Part shown: positions 44,340-55,166 of the stretch, one piece after another | How positions within the stretch are numbered: the stretch's first letter is position 1 | Layout of the letters: each line of letters starts with the position of its first letter | NCBI GenBank assembly: GCA_963693305.1 | Contig: OY855913.1 | Span: 9,709,201-9,773,200 of the forward strand | Length of the DNA stretch: 64,000 nt | Source of the DNA: Meandrina meandrites | Lineage: Eukaryota; Cnidaria; Anthozoa; Scleractinia; Meandrinidae | Direction: 5' to 3' | Translations under genes and position numbers: made by a program | Notes under the pieces: model-generated | The model's input: the letters and a program-made list of their open reading frames with translations, nothing else | What the model was told of the DNA's origin: nothing | Database searches by the model: none

Positions 44340-45134
44340 AACAACGTGAAATGACCGAATTCTGCGTTGCCTGGAGAACGTAAACCACGGGCACGACAGC
44401 TAACTTTTTAAATTTCTATTTCGAATTTATCGCTGTGTTCCAGATATAGTTTTCAGATAGTTTTGACAGAGAGAAACAAACTAAATGACTTTCGAGTATC
44501 GCGATATTCGTAGCTAAAATATAATTAATTTTTTAATCGACGTTGTCCTCGGCGTCACCGTCGTGGTTTCTTAAACTCCCTAATAATGAGGGTACGGCAA
44601 ACTGTGGAGCCGACTGGAAGTTCAGCTACCCTGGCTAGCTACGTTGATAAGGTATAGATACGACCTCCACATTTCTTTTCGTCTTTCTTAACACAATTCT
44701 CGCTCCGCGCGATGCATGTCAACAACAACACGAAAACCACCTGAAACCACGAATAAAAAAATGCTGTTGGGCGTGAGCGGCTTGCTTTAAACATCTTTTA
44801 AAGCCTTGCTGCAAACATTAAATCACTTGGTGCAAAAGCTTGATATAAAAGAAAGGAATAAACTTTCCAAAGAATAAGTTTTTTCCCTACCTTCATTTCA
44901 TAACTCTTACATTTTTGTTTTTAAACTCCGCGCCCGGCAATGTTGGCTTTACGTAATTAGTTTAAATAGGGGACCGGAAATCAAAAGATGGCCGGATGTC
45001 AAGTTGTCTACTCATGCGCAGTGCGTTTAGCCGCGGTGTTGCGCAGACCACAAGGATCGCGGCCTCTGGGGACGAAAATGTTGTCAATCTCGTTCCTTTG
45101 CTCGTTCCCCACGTTTCTCGTTCCCAGAGTCCAC

Positions 45135-45252
45135 CAATCTCGTTCCCAGAGTCCACGGGCTCCACGGTCAGCGGATCCTCGCCAGGTGACCATCTGCTGA
45201 CCGTGGAGCCCATGGGCCATGGACTCTGGGAACGGGAACGGGAACGAGATTG
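45135..45252. repeat. Back-to-back ends of the 39.8-kb MULE-like family
   Basis: CAATCTCGTTCCCAGAGTCC at 45135 and its mirror ending at 45252 enclose only about 20 unpaired bases. The same terminal sequence bounds the element at 39825-42956. An extra partial left end lies at about 45086-45120. Confidence 0.8.
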
Positions 45253-45259
45253 GGTACTT

Positions 45260-46415
45260 GGAGTAAAGTTCGCACGAAATAGCGACTAACAAATGACGCC
45301 AATTGTGTTTATTTTACTTGCGGTTCGCCCGATTGCTTTAGAAAGGTCCAAAATGCAAAGAAATTCATAGGAGATCTACCTCAGACCATATTTTTCCAAA
45401 GCATGAAATACTGCAGGCTGTGGTTTCTACCTTGATATTTCGCGCAATTTTCCTTAGTCTTAAAACTTCGACGATTATCGCGGCGACAAAATCGCGGGTG
45501 GCTTACACACGCGATTTTGAAATTACAACTCGGACAGCCACAAAAATGGTCAAACGTCACAATTCGAAATCATGGCATCCTCTTGTACCAGACCGCGGGC
45601 CGATTTTACAGTGCACAGAAAGTCTTTTACCAGCATTTTAATTAGATGACAAAACTTAAGAAGATATCAATAGTGGGGAAGAAAGTGATTTGAACCTCCA
45701 ACTTCACAATAGAAACCAGGAATCAAGGTAACTTTTCAACAAAAGTCTTTGCAAAAGACCGCCATTGAGCACATAGTTTTGTAGTCTCTTACGAAAACGC
45801 TATGACCTGAGAGCGATTTTTTACCCAGTCTATCAAAACAGTCAAAATATACTCCTATGTCGTTTTTACTGAACCTTCATATAAGACCCCTTAACCTGAT
45901 ATGCTATTACTTCCGCGCCATTCCTCATTTTGAAAACTTCTATCCAAAATGGACATGTAAAAAATCACCTTACGAAAAATAGACGTACCTCACAAAACAA
46001 GTTTCCAAGAAAATAACTTTATTGAAATACAACGAAAACATTTCAATTTAACTTAAAATCACTAGCCAACTAACATTTCATGTTCTTTGATTATCTGCCT
46101 AGTGTATACTGTCCCACTTAATTTGTCCATGTACATTTGTTTTCTCAGTACATTTTATGAAAATTCACAGCTAAAATCAACACAATCATGCCAACTACAA
46201 TACCTATGGATCTTACTATCCAATACTTCAACTAACAGAAAACACTTTTTACTAAACAAATTCATCAAAAAGGTGACATTTTCCCGAAATTTCAAACGTA
46301 ACAACAGGTCAATTGCTCTCAACTATGAGAAGACCTCTTATCTTAAGAAATTACAGTCAACAACTTTTAACAAAAAGTGCTCGAGTCAACTGCCTAATAT
46401 CCATTGCATGAATAA
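45260..46415. other. No gene seen
   Basis: Contains ORFs up to 116 codons on the plus strand, none with a motif. The stretch 46010-46100 shows AATAAC and ATTTAACTT strings compatible with the 3' region of the minus-strand RPA-like gene. Confidence 0.4.
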
Positions 46416-46418
46416 AGA

Positions 46419-47495
46419 TCACACAAAGTCCAGATAAAAAGCCTTAATGATGCCGGTAGCTTTACTATAGTCCAGAGTAATGTTACGCAAATCAAACAAT
46501 TGTTCATAAATGTCATCTTCACATGACTGAACGGTAACATCAGGGGCAGGCTGCCTTAACATTTCTTCAACTATGGGAGTAAACGCCTTCAGCCAAATAA
46601 GTTGGTAGTCATCATCTCGTACTGCAACTCGCACAGACGCCTTCGTACTGCAAGACGACACCAGCTGTACCGTGTTGCACGTCACGCACTTCGCAAGCAT
46701 CTCTGGACCTCCCGTAACTTTAAGTAACTGTCTACGACATGTGCAGCATGACAGCCACCTTTTAAGGCCTTGCGCAAAACTTATCTTCTCAACGGAAATG
46801 CTCTTGACGTCGAACAGGTTTTCCAAAACTTCTTCACTTGGAGCTGCAAACACTTCCTCCGTTGGACTGACAACTGTATTTTGAGTAGTCGTCAGGTATT
46901 TAGCCAAGTCGTACTTCTTCACACGCACATGCTCAATAACGTAACAGTTATTGTTCACTACTTGCCGGATGGTATCTCCCCACAACGTTAGACTTATGGT
47001 GCCACTGTCGTCTGAAACGGCGCATCGGTTCAGCATTGCAACCGCGGACCCGTCTTTCTTGACAACATTTCGAACATACTCCGGACGAACACTCAAACAT
47101 CCTTTCACAGAAATAATCTCACCTTCCGCCACCCACTTAACGCTTCCTATGCTGGTAACTTTTCCGTTGCCGTCATCTCCTCTACCAACGTCATACTCAA
47201 AAGCAATATCGCTGTTGTTTGCCGGCTCTACACGAGACCTCTTCGTCACAACTATCTCTTCTTCTGCCAATCTTCCACCACTGTTGCCACTAACGTTCAC
47301 AAACTTCACCGCTTTCCTGGACTCTTCGTACCCTTTTAGAACCTTCTGCTTACTAGGATCGAAGCACACACACCGTCGTTTACGCCTTTGGTCAACCTGC
47401 AACGCAAAATTAAAACAAGACACCGATCCTCCCCTGCCCTTCGACGTAGCAGTAACATTGTGAACGTATCCTCTAACGCGAAGCTGATTGCTCAT
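46419..47495 (-). CDS. RPA-like single-strand DNA-binding protein, intact
   Basis: Intronless, about 358 codons from the Met at 47495. An upstream Met at 47525 is in frame, but the start MSNQLRVRGYVHNV aligns with MNQLSLKGYVHNV of the 50972 copy. The first OB-fold covers about residues 5-75 (CFNFALQVDQRRKRRCVCFD), the second about 120-215 (EIISVKGCLSV, SLTLWGDTIRQV, VIEHVRVKKYDLAKY). A zinc ribbon follows (WLSCCTCRRQ ... AKCVTCNT) as in the C-terminal DNA-binding domain of RPA70. Family members of this kind are accessory genes of Helitrons, where they may protect displaced single strands. A TAAATAAAAG box lies near 47560 (minus). The intact frame suggests recent activity or selection. Confidence 0.8.
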   Translation of the reverse strand: MSNQLRVRGYVHNVTATSKGRGGSVSCFNFALQVDQRRKRRCVCFDPSKQKVLKGYEESRKAVKFVNVSGNSGGRLAEEEIVVTKRSRVEPANNSDIAFEYDVGRGDDGNGKVTSIGSVKWVAEGEIISVKGCLSVRPEYVRNVVKKDGSAVAMLNRCAVSDDSGTISLTLWGDTIRQVVNNNCYVIEHVRVKKYDLAKYLTTTQNTVVSPTEEVFAAPSEEVLENLFDVKSISVEKISFAQGLKRWLSCCTCRRQLLKVTGGPEMLAKCVTCNTVQLVSSCSTKASVRVAVRDDDYQLIWLKAFTPIVEEMLRQPAPDVTVQSCEDDIYEQLFDLRNITLDYSKATGIIKAFYLDFV

Positions 47496-47607
47496 ATTCC
47501 TTTCTTGCTCAACCAGCCACCGCACTAATTCTGCTTTCTGATCACTTTCTTCAAGTAAACACCCTTTTATTTAACGTCACTCGACCTAAATCCTCCAATC
47601 AAAGGAT

Positions 47608-50399
47608 AAAACATAGGCACGCTAAGCGTGCAGGAGTTATTTTTTCAATTGATTGGGTGGCTTGGGGTAGAACTGGGTGTTAGTCCTGTTGGGATGGTTT
47701 ATTTCATGGGTTGAGCTATTTGTGCATGGTTCATGTGCTTGGTCCATCGCGCCAACTAAGAGCAACTTTTGGAAAAATAACTCAAAAACAGTTTAAAAAG
47801 AAATTGTGCAAATGTTCTAAAATTAGGCTGCTTTCCCTTATAAATATGACTATGGTGTGCAACCGATCGATCGAACCATACCGTTGAAGACAAAAAATAC
47901 GTCAGTAATTTCTTCAAACGTAAACAGAAAAAAATATCTGGTAGTCACTTTTAAGGTTACCTTGATGTTTAACTATCCATCCCCTTTCATTCCAAGCCGA
48001 AAGAAAATCGCTAAGCACATCAAAACATGGATTGAAAACTGTTGACAACATTTACCGTAAACATGATCACAAAATCGCAAACACGCTCACTAAGAAAGCC
48101 AAATTGACCCAGAAATTGCAAACGAATAGCCAGATGGAACAAGAACAAAGTATTCTCGGTTTCTGAAATGGCTCCATTATTTTCATCATCAATATAAAAC
48201 AGAAACCTTTCTGCAAGCAAGGACGAATTTCTTTCGACGAACGCGAGAAACAAATAACTCTAGAGCGCTTTCCATTTGTGTGGAAAAACCGTTTGTTCCG
48301 GTGGGAAATCAAATGGAACGGGCCTTTCCACTGGAAATTTTTCGGAAAAAAAGGAATACCTTCAGAGGTATTCCTCTTTTCCCGTTTCTCCCGGAATGAC
48401 CGGAAAATTTCTGTTCCATTTGCAACAACCAGTCTGTTCGCTCATAGAGCAAGGTCGACAAGTGACCCAAAGAACGCTGAAACGTACCCGTTGAATCGAT
48501 TCAAATTAATCCAAAATTCCTGTCGAGTGTAGAACGTTCCTTCACAAGCAGCGAGAGATTTTCCCTTGAACTTTCTCCAAGGCTTCATGAAGACGGAAGA
48601 TTCAGTAGCAACGTTTCACCCTCGATCGCCATTTTCTTTTTGTGACCCAGGCTCTCGCAGTGCTATCAGAATGGAATTTTCAAAAGGAACAGCCTCTTTC
48701 CGTTCCGTTTACGTGTTGAAAAAATTTGTACTGTTCCATTTGTCGAAAAATTCTCACCGAAAATTCCATGTAAATGGAAAGCGCTCCTAGTCACCAGTGC
48801 ATTTCGGCCAAACCACGTGACGATTTTACTTGGACTGGTACCATATTAATTTCGCAACCAGAAGCAGAAACGTGCCCTAACTTGTAAGCGTAACATGATC
48901 AGTACCGATATTCCCACGGCCGTGCTAAAAATAGCTGTCGATGAAGTTGTGTTACACGCTTGACTGCACACCCAAAAAGCTAGTTTTCTTTTCAGCCGTT
49001 GTTTTTTGCGTGACGAGCCCAAACAACGGCTGTAAAGGAGACTACCAAAAAGCTGGCTGTCTTTTTTTTTCTTTTGCCTATGAGTAAATGTAACTGCAAC
49101 TGCTTTGCGTTGGGAATATTAAATACACTAAAAAGGTATTGCGTCAGCCATGGAATGCGCTGACGTTGCAGCTTTCACTTTCGGTACGTGACAAACAAGA
49201 AATATGTTTACTTTGCATGTTTATTTCGCCAGAAGCGACGGTCGTAAATTTGTTTGCAATTTTGCGACTATTTGTCGGTTTAGCCAGTTGAAGTGAATCT
49301 TTTGGCTGTTTCATCGAGGCGAGTTCAGAGATCTGAAGAAAATAAATTTGGCCGACGTAAACACTTGCAAGCATAACGTCATTGGTACGGAAATAACCGC
49401 ATTGCACCGCCGTACTACTAAAGATAGCCATCAATGCGAAGCCTGAAATGCGAGACTCGCACAACGACTACTATACCTTCCTACGGCCCTCACTCGCGGC
49501 ACAAATGATGATTTTCTCTTGCTGTGCCATCCAACCACGTTGTCAAAACACCTAATTTAATATTTGCCAAGCAGACAAAACGTGCCCTTGTAACATCATC
49601 ACGTCATGAGCTTTTCAAACGATAGTACAATAAATAACTCATGACCGCCCATGTGAAGTCCTACTATTCCTAAGCAGGAAACGTCAAACCTTCTCCGGCC
49701 ACATTCCAACCTCACTAAAATACCTATTATTTGGCAACTCCGGCTCGAACCCAAATAAACGCACATGTTAACCGAGAGAAAACAGTTTAAACACACCGCG
49801 CAGTTGGAATCTCAAATCTTTAACACTCGCCCTTACAAACAACAGCGTCAGTTTGTTCTCATTTGGGGACCAAAACAAAACGTTCAGCAAACACACAACA
49901 CTCACATTAAAAATGGAAGTGACAACATTTATTCTCAATATACATATTTATTCCACTCAAAAACATCAAACATTTTAATATAAAGTGGTCAACTATACCC
50001 ATATTGTGTCGTCAACTGAACCAGTTGATTCCGTAAACCAAGAGAATCATCTTCACCAGATGAAATTTCCAAACACTTTTCGCTTTCAGAACCCACACAC
50101 AATGTTCTCACCCAAAGCTACATAAAAATCAAGACTTGGAATAGAGACTTCAGACCAACACGGCCCAATAAGGTCGAATCTATAGCAAAACAAAAATGGC
50201 CGTACCTTGAACCGAAAACAAATATTCATAACAACGATCCATATATACAAGCCGCAATTTGATTGGTCCTTGATAGAATCCCAAATCTGATTGGTGTGAA
50301 ATACATACATGAATGATCCACTCAACCATCCACCCACTTAATAGCCAAACACGTCTTCATGCCGACTAAGAGTTATTTTTTTAAAAAAATAACTCAAAA
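47608..50399 (-). mobile_element. Second Helentron-like element, 2.8 kb
   Basis: Same plan as 1808-3219, minus orientation. The 5' hairpin GAGTTATTTTTTT/AAAAAAATAACTC is at 50370-50396. The 3' end AATAACTCCTGCACGCTTAG, with hairpin GCACGC-TTA-GCGTGC and CTATGTT, is at 47608-47645. The first 150 and last 180 bases are shared with the other copy, including an internal hairpin-like segment (47755-47790) and GATTGGTGTGAAATACATAC versus GATTGGTTTGAGATACAAAC. No Rep or helicase ORF inside. It contains a hAT-like MITE. It lies between the two RPA-like genes. Alternatively 47608-47795 is a separate 190-bp HINE. Confidence 0.55.
48260..48790. mobile_element. Non-autonomous inverted-repeat element, 0.53 kb
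   Basis: TAGAGCGCTTTCCATTTGTG at the left and TAGGAGCGCTTTCCATTTAC (mirrored) at the right, plus mirrored GTTCCATTTG-type internal repeats. TAG...GCGCTTTCC ends resemble hAT. No target duplication is visible. Confidence 0.6.
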
Positions 50400-50520
50400 A
50401 TCTATTATTTACACGCCCTTTCAAGTGTTTGCATTTCACTTCACCAATCACGTTGCTCCTCAAAACCTGAAAAACCTGTTATTGCACAATCCAAGCAAAT
50501 TTGCTGATACCTACATTATG

Positions 50521-50763
50521 TTGCAGGTAAACATCGTGGATGCCATCACGTACTTGCATGTGATAGTACAAAAGTCGACAACGAAATAGAGTAGTGTGAT
50601 TGGTCAAATTAGTCGCAAGAACGTGATCGGCTATAGAAATGACATCTTCACGCCCCATCACGTTCTTGAGACTTATTTGACCAATCACACTACTCCATTT
50701 CCACGTCGACCTTTGTACTATCACATGCAAGTACGTGATGGCATCCACAATGTTTACCTGCAA
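50521..50763. mobile_element. Fold-back element with about 112-bp arms
   Basis: TTGCAGGTAAACATCGTGGA at 50521 is mirrored at 50763 (TTGCAGGTAAACATTGTGGA). The arms pair nearly throughout, leaving a spacer of about 25 bases (GGCTATAGAAATGACATCTT). It gives similar short ORFs on both strands, which are not genes. It lies 210 bases upstream of the plus-strand RPA-like gene. Confidence 0.9.
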
Positions 50764-50881
50764 TATAACCTAATTTTCCCCCGCAACTCTCTTATTGGCC
50801 CCTTTTTCTCTATTCCTATTGGCTTCTTTTTAACACTCTATTTTTCTTGATCACCCATTGGCGCATTTCGATCCACTGGAC

Positions 50882-50890
50882 TAAATAAAA
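50882..50890 (+). promoter_or_regulatory. TATA-like box of the plus-strand RPA-like gene
   Basis: TAAATAAAA, 82 bases before the ATG at 50972. The minus-strand paralog has the same string at a similar distance from its start. Preceded by CCCATTGG (CCAAT-type) at about 50857. Confidence 0.4.
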
Positions 50891-50971
50891 CCACTCTTCA
50901 CGTCAAAGATCAAAACATTTACATCTGCTATCTATGCCGTGTCAAGCTCATGTACGTAAATCAAACAAAAC

Positions 50972-52066
50972 ATGAACCAGCTTAGTCTCAAAGGCTACGT
51001 TCATAACGTAACAACGACAACACAAAGCAGGTCAGGATCCACGAATTACTTTAACTTTTCCTTGCAAATCAGCGACACTCGTAAACGACGAGCAGTATGC
51101 TACGATAGCAGCAAGGAAACTCTACTGAAAGACTACCAACACTCCAAAAAACCCATCACTCTACTTAATATCACAGAAAAACCAAGTCTTCTTGACGCCT
51201 CAGAGCAGAATCTCATCGTCGGCAAAAGATCTCGCATCGAACCTCTCAACAACGAGGAGCTCACTTTCCAGTACGATAACACTATAGTTCCAGACAACCA
51301 GCCAGCCCTTACAACTATAGAAAACGTACGCCTGCTAAACGAAAATGATCTTGTCACTGTCAAAGGAATCGTGACTCTCGAAACAGACTCAATTTGCGAG
51401 GTCATGATGAAAAATGACTTTCTGATTTCCATGCTGAACCGCTGTACCATTACCGACCAAAGTGACACCATACGGCTCACACTATGGGGAGATCTTATTA
51501 AAGAAGTGGCCAATAAAAAGTCGTACTGCATTACAGACGTACGTGTAAAAGAGTACGACTCTACGAAGTACCTCACGACTACGCCGTCCACCACCGTCAC
51601 TCCAACCGACGAGCATTTTCCTCCTCCTACCAACGAATTCTTCGACAGCTTGTTTGAGGGTAAAACAATCCTCGTGGACCAAATTCGTCTCGCAGACACC
51701 TTCAAGACGTGGCTTTCCTGTACCAATTGTCAAAACCTAGTAGCCGAAGCAGCATCCGTCACAGAAAGCATCCTAAAGTGCCCCAACTGTAATGCATTTC
51801 AGGAGGCCTCTTCCTGCCTTACCAACGCATCGATCCGTATTGCACTACGAGACAGCAAGTATGAGCTTATTTGGCTAAAAGTCTTCACCCCGCTTCTTCA
51901 AGAAATGCTCACCCAAATCTCCAAAGACGCTACTATCCACTCCTCCGAAGACGATGTTATCAAACAATTATTCCAGCTCCGAAATTTTGCCGTCCATTAC
52001 AGCAACAATTCAGACATCGTAAATAGCATCGATTTCGACGCAAGTGATAACAAAGGATCTAACTAG
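50972..52066 (+). CDS. RPA-like single-strand DNA-binding protein, intact
   Basis: Intronless, 364 codons, MNQLSLKGYVHNV to a TAG at 52064. First OB-fold about residues 5-75 (YFNFSLQISDTRKRRAVCYD). Second OB-fold about 115-215 (DLVTVKGIVTL, RLTLWGDLIKEV, CITDVRVKEYDSTKY). Zinc ribbon about 245-285 (WLSCTNCQNL ... LKCPNCNAFQ). A final segment, YELIWLKVFTPLLQEML, matches YQLIWLKAFTPIVEEML of the 46419 gene. The two differ at roughly half of positions, so they come from different element families. The 3' end of a Helentron-like element in the same orientation lies 4.1 kb downstream (56228). Role by family: binding single-stranded DNA during rolling-circle transposition. Confidence 0.8.
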   Translation: MNQLSLKGYVHNVTTTTQSRSGSTNYFNFSLQISDTRKRRAVCYDSSKETLLKDYQHSKKPITLLNITEKPSLLDASEQNLIVGKRSRIEPLNNEELTFQYDNTIVPDNQPALTTIENVRLLNENDLVTVKGIVTLETDSICEVMMKNDFLISMLNRCTITDQSDTIRLTLWGDLIKEVANKKSYCITDVRVKEYDSTKYLTTTPSTTVTPTDEHFPPPTNEFFDSLFEGKTILVDQIRLADTFKTWLSCTNCQNLVAEAASVTESILKCPNCNAFQEASSCLTNASIRIALRDSKYELIWLKVFTPLLQEMLTQISKDATIHSSEDDVIKQLFQLRNFAVHYSNNSDIVNSIDFDASDNKGSN

Positions 52067-54330
52067 CCCCATTGTACAGACTGCAAGGACTCAGAAAATG
52101 ACACTTTAAAAGTAAGTCACAATTTTTGCGTTCACCGTTTTGTTAACTTTCAACCCTTAAAGAACACTTGCTCAAAGATTAATACGCAGTATTGAAGACT
52201 TTCAGATAATCCAAATTCGTCGCTTACCCGATTTTATTGTAACCCCCTACTATTATCTATTTATTCTGTAAACTAGAAGATCAGTAATAATCATTTTAAA
52301 AATTTCTCAATGGCGGATGACCAGTGACGGTCCGAATTATTAATACGAGTCTCTAATTTTCAATGTTTCTTGGCACATGGCCAATGAGGGTTTGAGCCAC
52401 TTTCACGGATAAACTAGAAGAAAAATATTAGTGGCATCAAGGAAGAATGGCAGTGATCGTTTGAAACACTCTAACAGATAAATTGGAAAATTAGTAATAC
52501 ATGCCTCTATACAGGACTCTAATCTTTACCGTTTCTTGGGAAAATGCCAAGGCAGGGTATTTTACAGATAAAATAAAACATTACTAATCAGTGATCAAAA
52601 AAAGACGTCCAATGACCCTTGGAAACAATTTTTCCACTGTTTCTTTAACAAAAGTTTCGGGTCGCAGCCACTGTTTTGACAGCCCAGGACAAATTTTTGC
52701 CACTGTGAAAATGTCCCGTTTAAAGTAGTGGGAGACAACGAGTCTGTAATTGAGAGCGTGAAATACTAATTTTGAAAAAAAGTGATTGAAAGCTGTTGGA
52801 AAAAAATGTAAATTTTTGAATGAATAACAATAATCATAGAGGTCTTCAAATTGTTTGATTAAGGGGTAGTTTACTTGGATTTTTGATAGACGAGAAACTG
52901 TGATTGCCGTCATTTTAGTACAAAATGTACTATTGTGATGGTTGTGTGGGTAGTCGGCCACTAAACTGCTGAGGCACTAAGCGCAAAGGTGTAAACTAAG
53001 TTATTATTATCAATTGATTAATTAAGTCATTAATTATTCTTGTGAAGTGGGTTAGGGTGGAAAGTACCTGACTGTATGCATTTAGGACTCCTGATGCACT
53101 AAGTAAAACTTGGAGTGGCTCTACGTTAGTTTTATATCCTATCTACGGTGTAATAAACAACTATGTGGATATGTCGATTCAATAGCTGCATTGTTCTTTC
53201 ATTAAAGGAATGTTACGAGAAGACTGTTTTTGTGCTTTTTTTCTTTATTAGTTCTTTGATAGTCCTTTCTTGTCATTGTCTGTACTGTGAAAGCCTCCGT
53301 CTCGACTTTTCATAATCCGATCCCCACAGTGTGCTTTTCTTTTGGTTAGCACCAAGAACACCAATGTGACGTAGATTTCTCGGAAGTCCCGTTCAACAAA
53401 TTGCACTCCGTTACTTTTTTCGAAAATCAACTATTGTATACATTCGTTTTTTTAGGTATTTCACCCCACCAACATAGTATGCAAATTGTATTCTTAACCA
53501 ATCATTTCAATAAATATCAAATGGTTTCTGTTTTGTTCACTAAAGACTTCTTTGCTTTGCAAAATAGTTCAAGAAGTAGCAACAATATTCCTCTCACAGA
53601 CTCCCCAAAAAATTACTCTCCCCTAAAAATCCCATAGCCAATCCCCACCTACCCTATGCTATTACAGCACCGTTCGCATGGGGCGGAGATGCAATGAGCG
53701 CGTCCGCAACCCCTCACGCGCCAAAAAGGTCTGCTTACTCTTAGAAGGATGGTTAAAATAATTCTCAGAACACAGGAAAACTACCGACTTCAACAACTTA
53801 ATTTTCCAAAATTTTCGGGGCAACTATACCCCCGCATCCCCCCTAGACGCTTATGCTTCCGCAGCTCGCACCCACCCAAGCACAATCCTCACTATAAGAT
53901 TGCAATACCCTCCCGAAGATCTTCTTATTAATTTCAAAACAACATTCCAGAACGTGTGCCGCCTAAATGTTTCCTTTCACAAGGTGTAACATGAACAAAA
54001 TATATATTATTGCACCTTCCTTCATGAAGCTGTTTCGTTCGAAAAAAGACTTTCCCTTTCCATTTTTACCTCATTGAATATTTCACATATACACTAAAGT
54101 CAATAAATGGTGTTCAAGTAATGTTTGATAACTGGGCAGCAGTGTTTTATCAACTTTAAAACACCAGGCGCAGCCGAGTGTTTTAAACTTCATAAACTTC
54201 ATAACTCGCAAACGAACAAATTGAAGAAATTGTTAATTTATTTATCTTCTATGTGTGAAATTCATACCTTCTCTAACTCAGTGGTTTCCAATTTCATTTT
54301 TCATTGCGACAGTGAAGACTGATCATGCCA
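52067..54330. other. No supported gene; degenerate tandem repeat at 52300-52580
   Basis: Between 52300 and 52580 related units recur with the strings CTCTAATYTT, GTTTCTTGG, CAGATAAA. A minus-strand ORF at 52584-52961 (125 codons) shows no known motif; its end FVKETVEKLFPRVIGRLF is amphipathic but not diagnostic. Confidence 0.4.
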
Positions 54331-54333
54331 GTA

Positions 54334-55164
54334 CGGTGGAACCCCGTTATTACGGACACCAAGGGGACAGGCCAAATTGTCCGTATTAACGGGGTGTCCG
54401 TATTAAGCGGGGTCTCAGAAAAATAGTCACGGATACATGTTTTCTCGACGCAAAGACGAAGGCAAACGTTTTTACGGCAACAAAACGTTGTTTAATTGTA
54501 CTGTAACTGTAACAAATGCAAACTGTGAACTCTCTGACTAAAATTAATAGTTTTTACGAAAACCCTACGATCTAGTGACTTGTCTCTAGTCATACACTCG
54601 AACTAAACTTTAATAAACTCAACAGTGCAATTATTTGACAATGTTGCAACTTTACTATATACAAGAAAAAACGCATTTCGACAGCAACAGAACGTTTTCT
54701 ATAAGATTTCCTTTGTAACTGAAACTCGTAACCGTTCTTAAACTAAAAAGTCGGTAACTTTACTTCGCACGGAAGCTTTCAGCTTGCGACACAAGCGATA
54801 GCTACAGCAAAAGGCAAAGAAAGTGAAAGGGTCAAGCACCGGAAGTCACGCTATTTAAAAGCTTCTCTTTGTAACAAAATGGTCATTATTTGACCAGGGT
54901 CCAATGTCTTCAAGTTAGCAAATAATCGCGACAATGAAAATTCACAGTGCACAGATAAATAGTGTCCGTAAAGCGGGGTTGACAATGTATAAGAGTTTGT
55001 CACTCGGGACACGGAAAAGTGTCCGTTGTCCGTATTAACGGGTGTCCGTATTAAGCGGGTTAATTTAAGAGAAAATGTATGAGGTTTTCGTCGGGACCAA
55101 CGAAACTGTCCGTAATACCGGGGTGTCCGTATTAAGCGGGTGTCCGTAGAGTGGGGTTCCACTG
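54334..55164. mobile_element. pogo/Tc1-type non-autonomous element, 0.83 kb
   Basis: Ends CGGTGGAACCCCGTTATTAC (54334) and mirrored CAGTGGAACCCCACTCTACG (55164), each flanked by TA (54332-54333; 55165-55166). Several GTGTCCGTATTAAGCGGG repeats occur near both ends. Ends of the CAGTRGAACC type with a TA target are typical of pogo-like elements. No transposase inside. Confidence 0.75.
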
Positions 55165-55166
55165 TA

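Larger units (their letters stand above)
43509..44581. mobile_element. Inverted-repeat element X (outer copy)
   Basis: Left end AGGGAGTTTAAGAAAACCAC; right end mirrored GTGGTTTCTTAAACTCCCT. Subterminal GACGGYGACG-type repeats. It contains a fold-back insertion (43603-43932) and a second family member (43972-44339). Non-autonomous. Confidence 0.75.
43056..45079. mobile_element. Composite inverted-repeat element, 2.02 kb, with nested insertions
   Basis: TTTTCGTCCCCAGAGGCCGC at 43058 is mirrored by GCGGCCTCTGGGGACGAAAA at 45059-45078. GTTGTCAA flanks both ends (43048-43055; 45080-45087), an 8-bp duplication as in hAT elements. The first two bases of the ends differ. The interior contains a 139-bp MITE, a 1.07-kb inverted-repeat element, a copy of the same family inside it and a fold-back element. 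Confidence 0.6.

Noticed and set aside
46951..47463. 170-codon plus-strand ORF
   Set aside because: Antisense shadow of the RPA-like gene, which has clear OB-fold and zinc-ribbon motifs.
50479..50850. Similar ORFs on both strands around MQVNIVDAITYLHVIV
   Set aside because: Product of the fold-back arms, not two genes.
51133..51726. 197-codon minus-strand ORF
   Set aside because: Antisense shadow of the second RPA-like gene.
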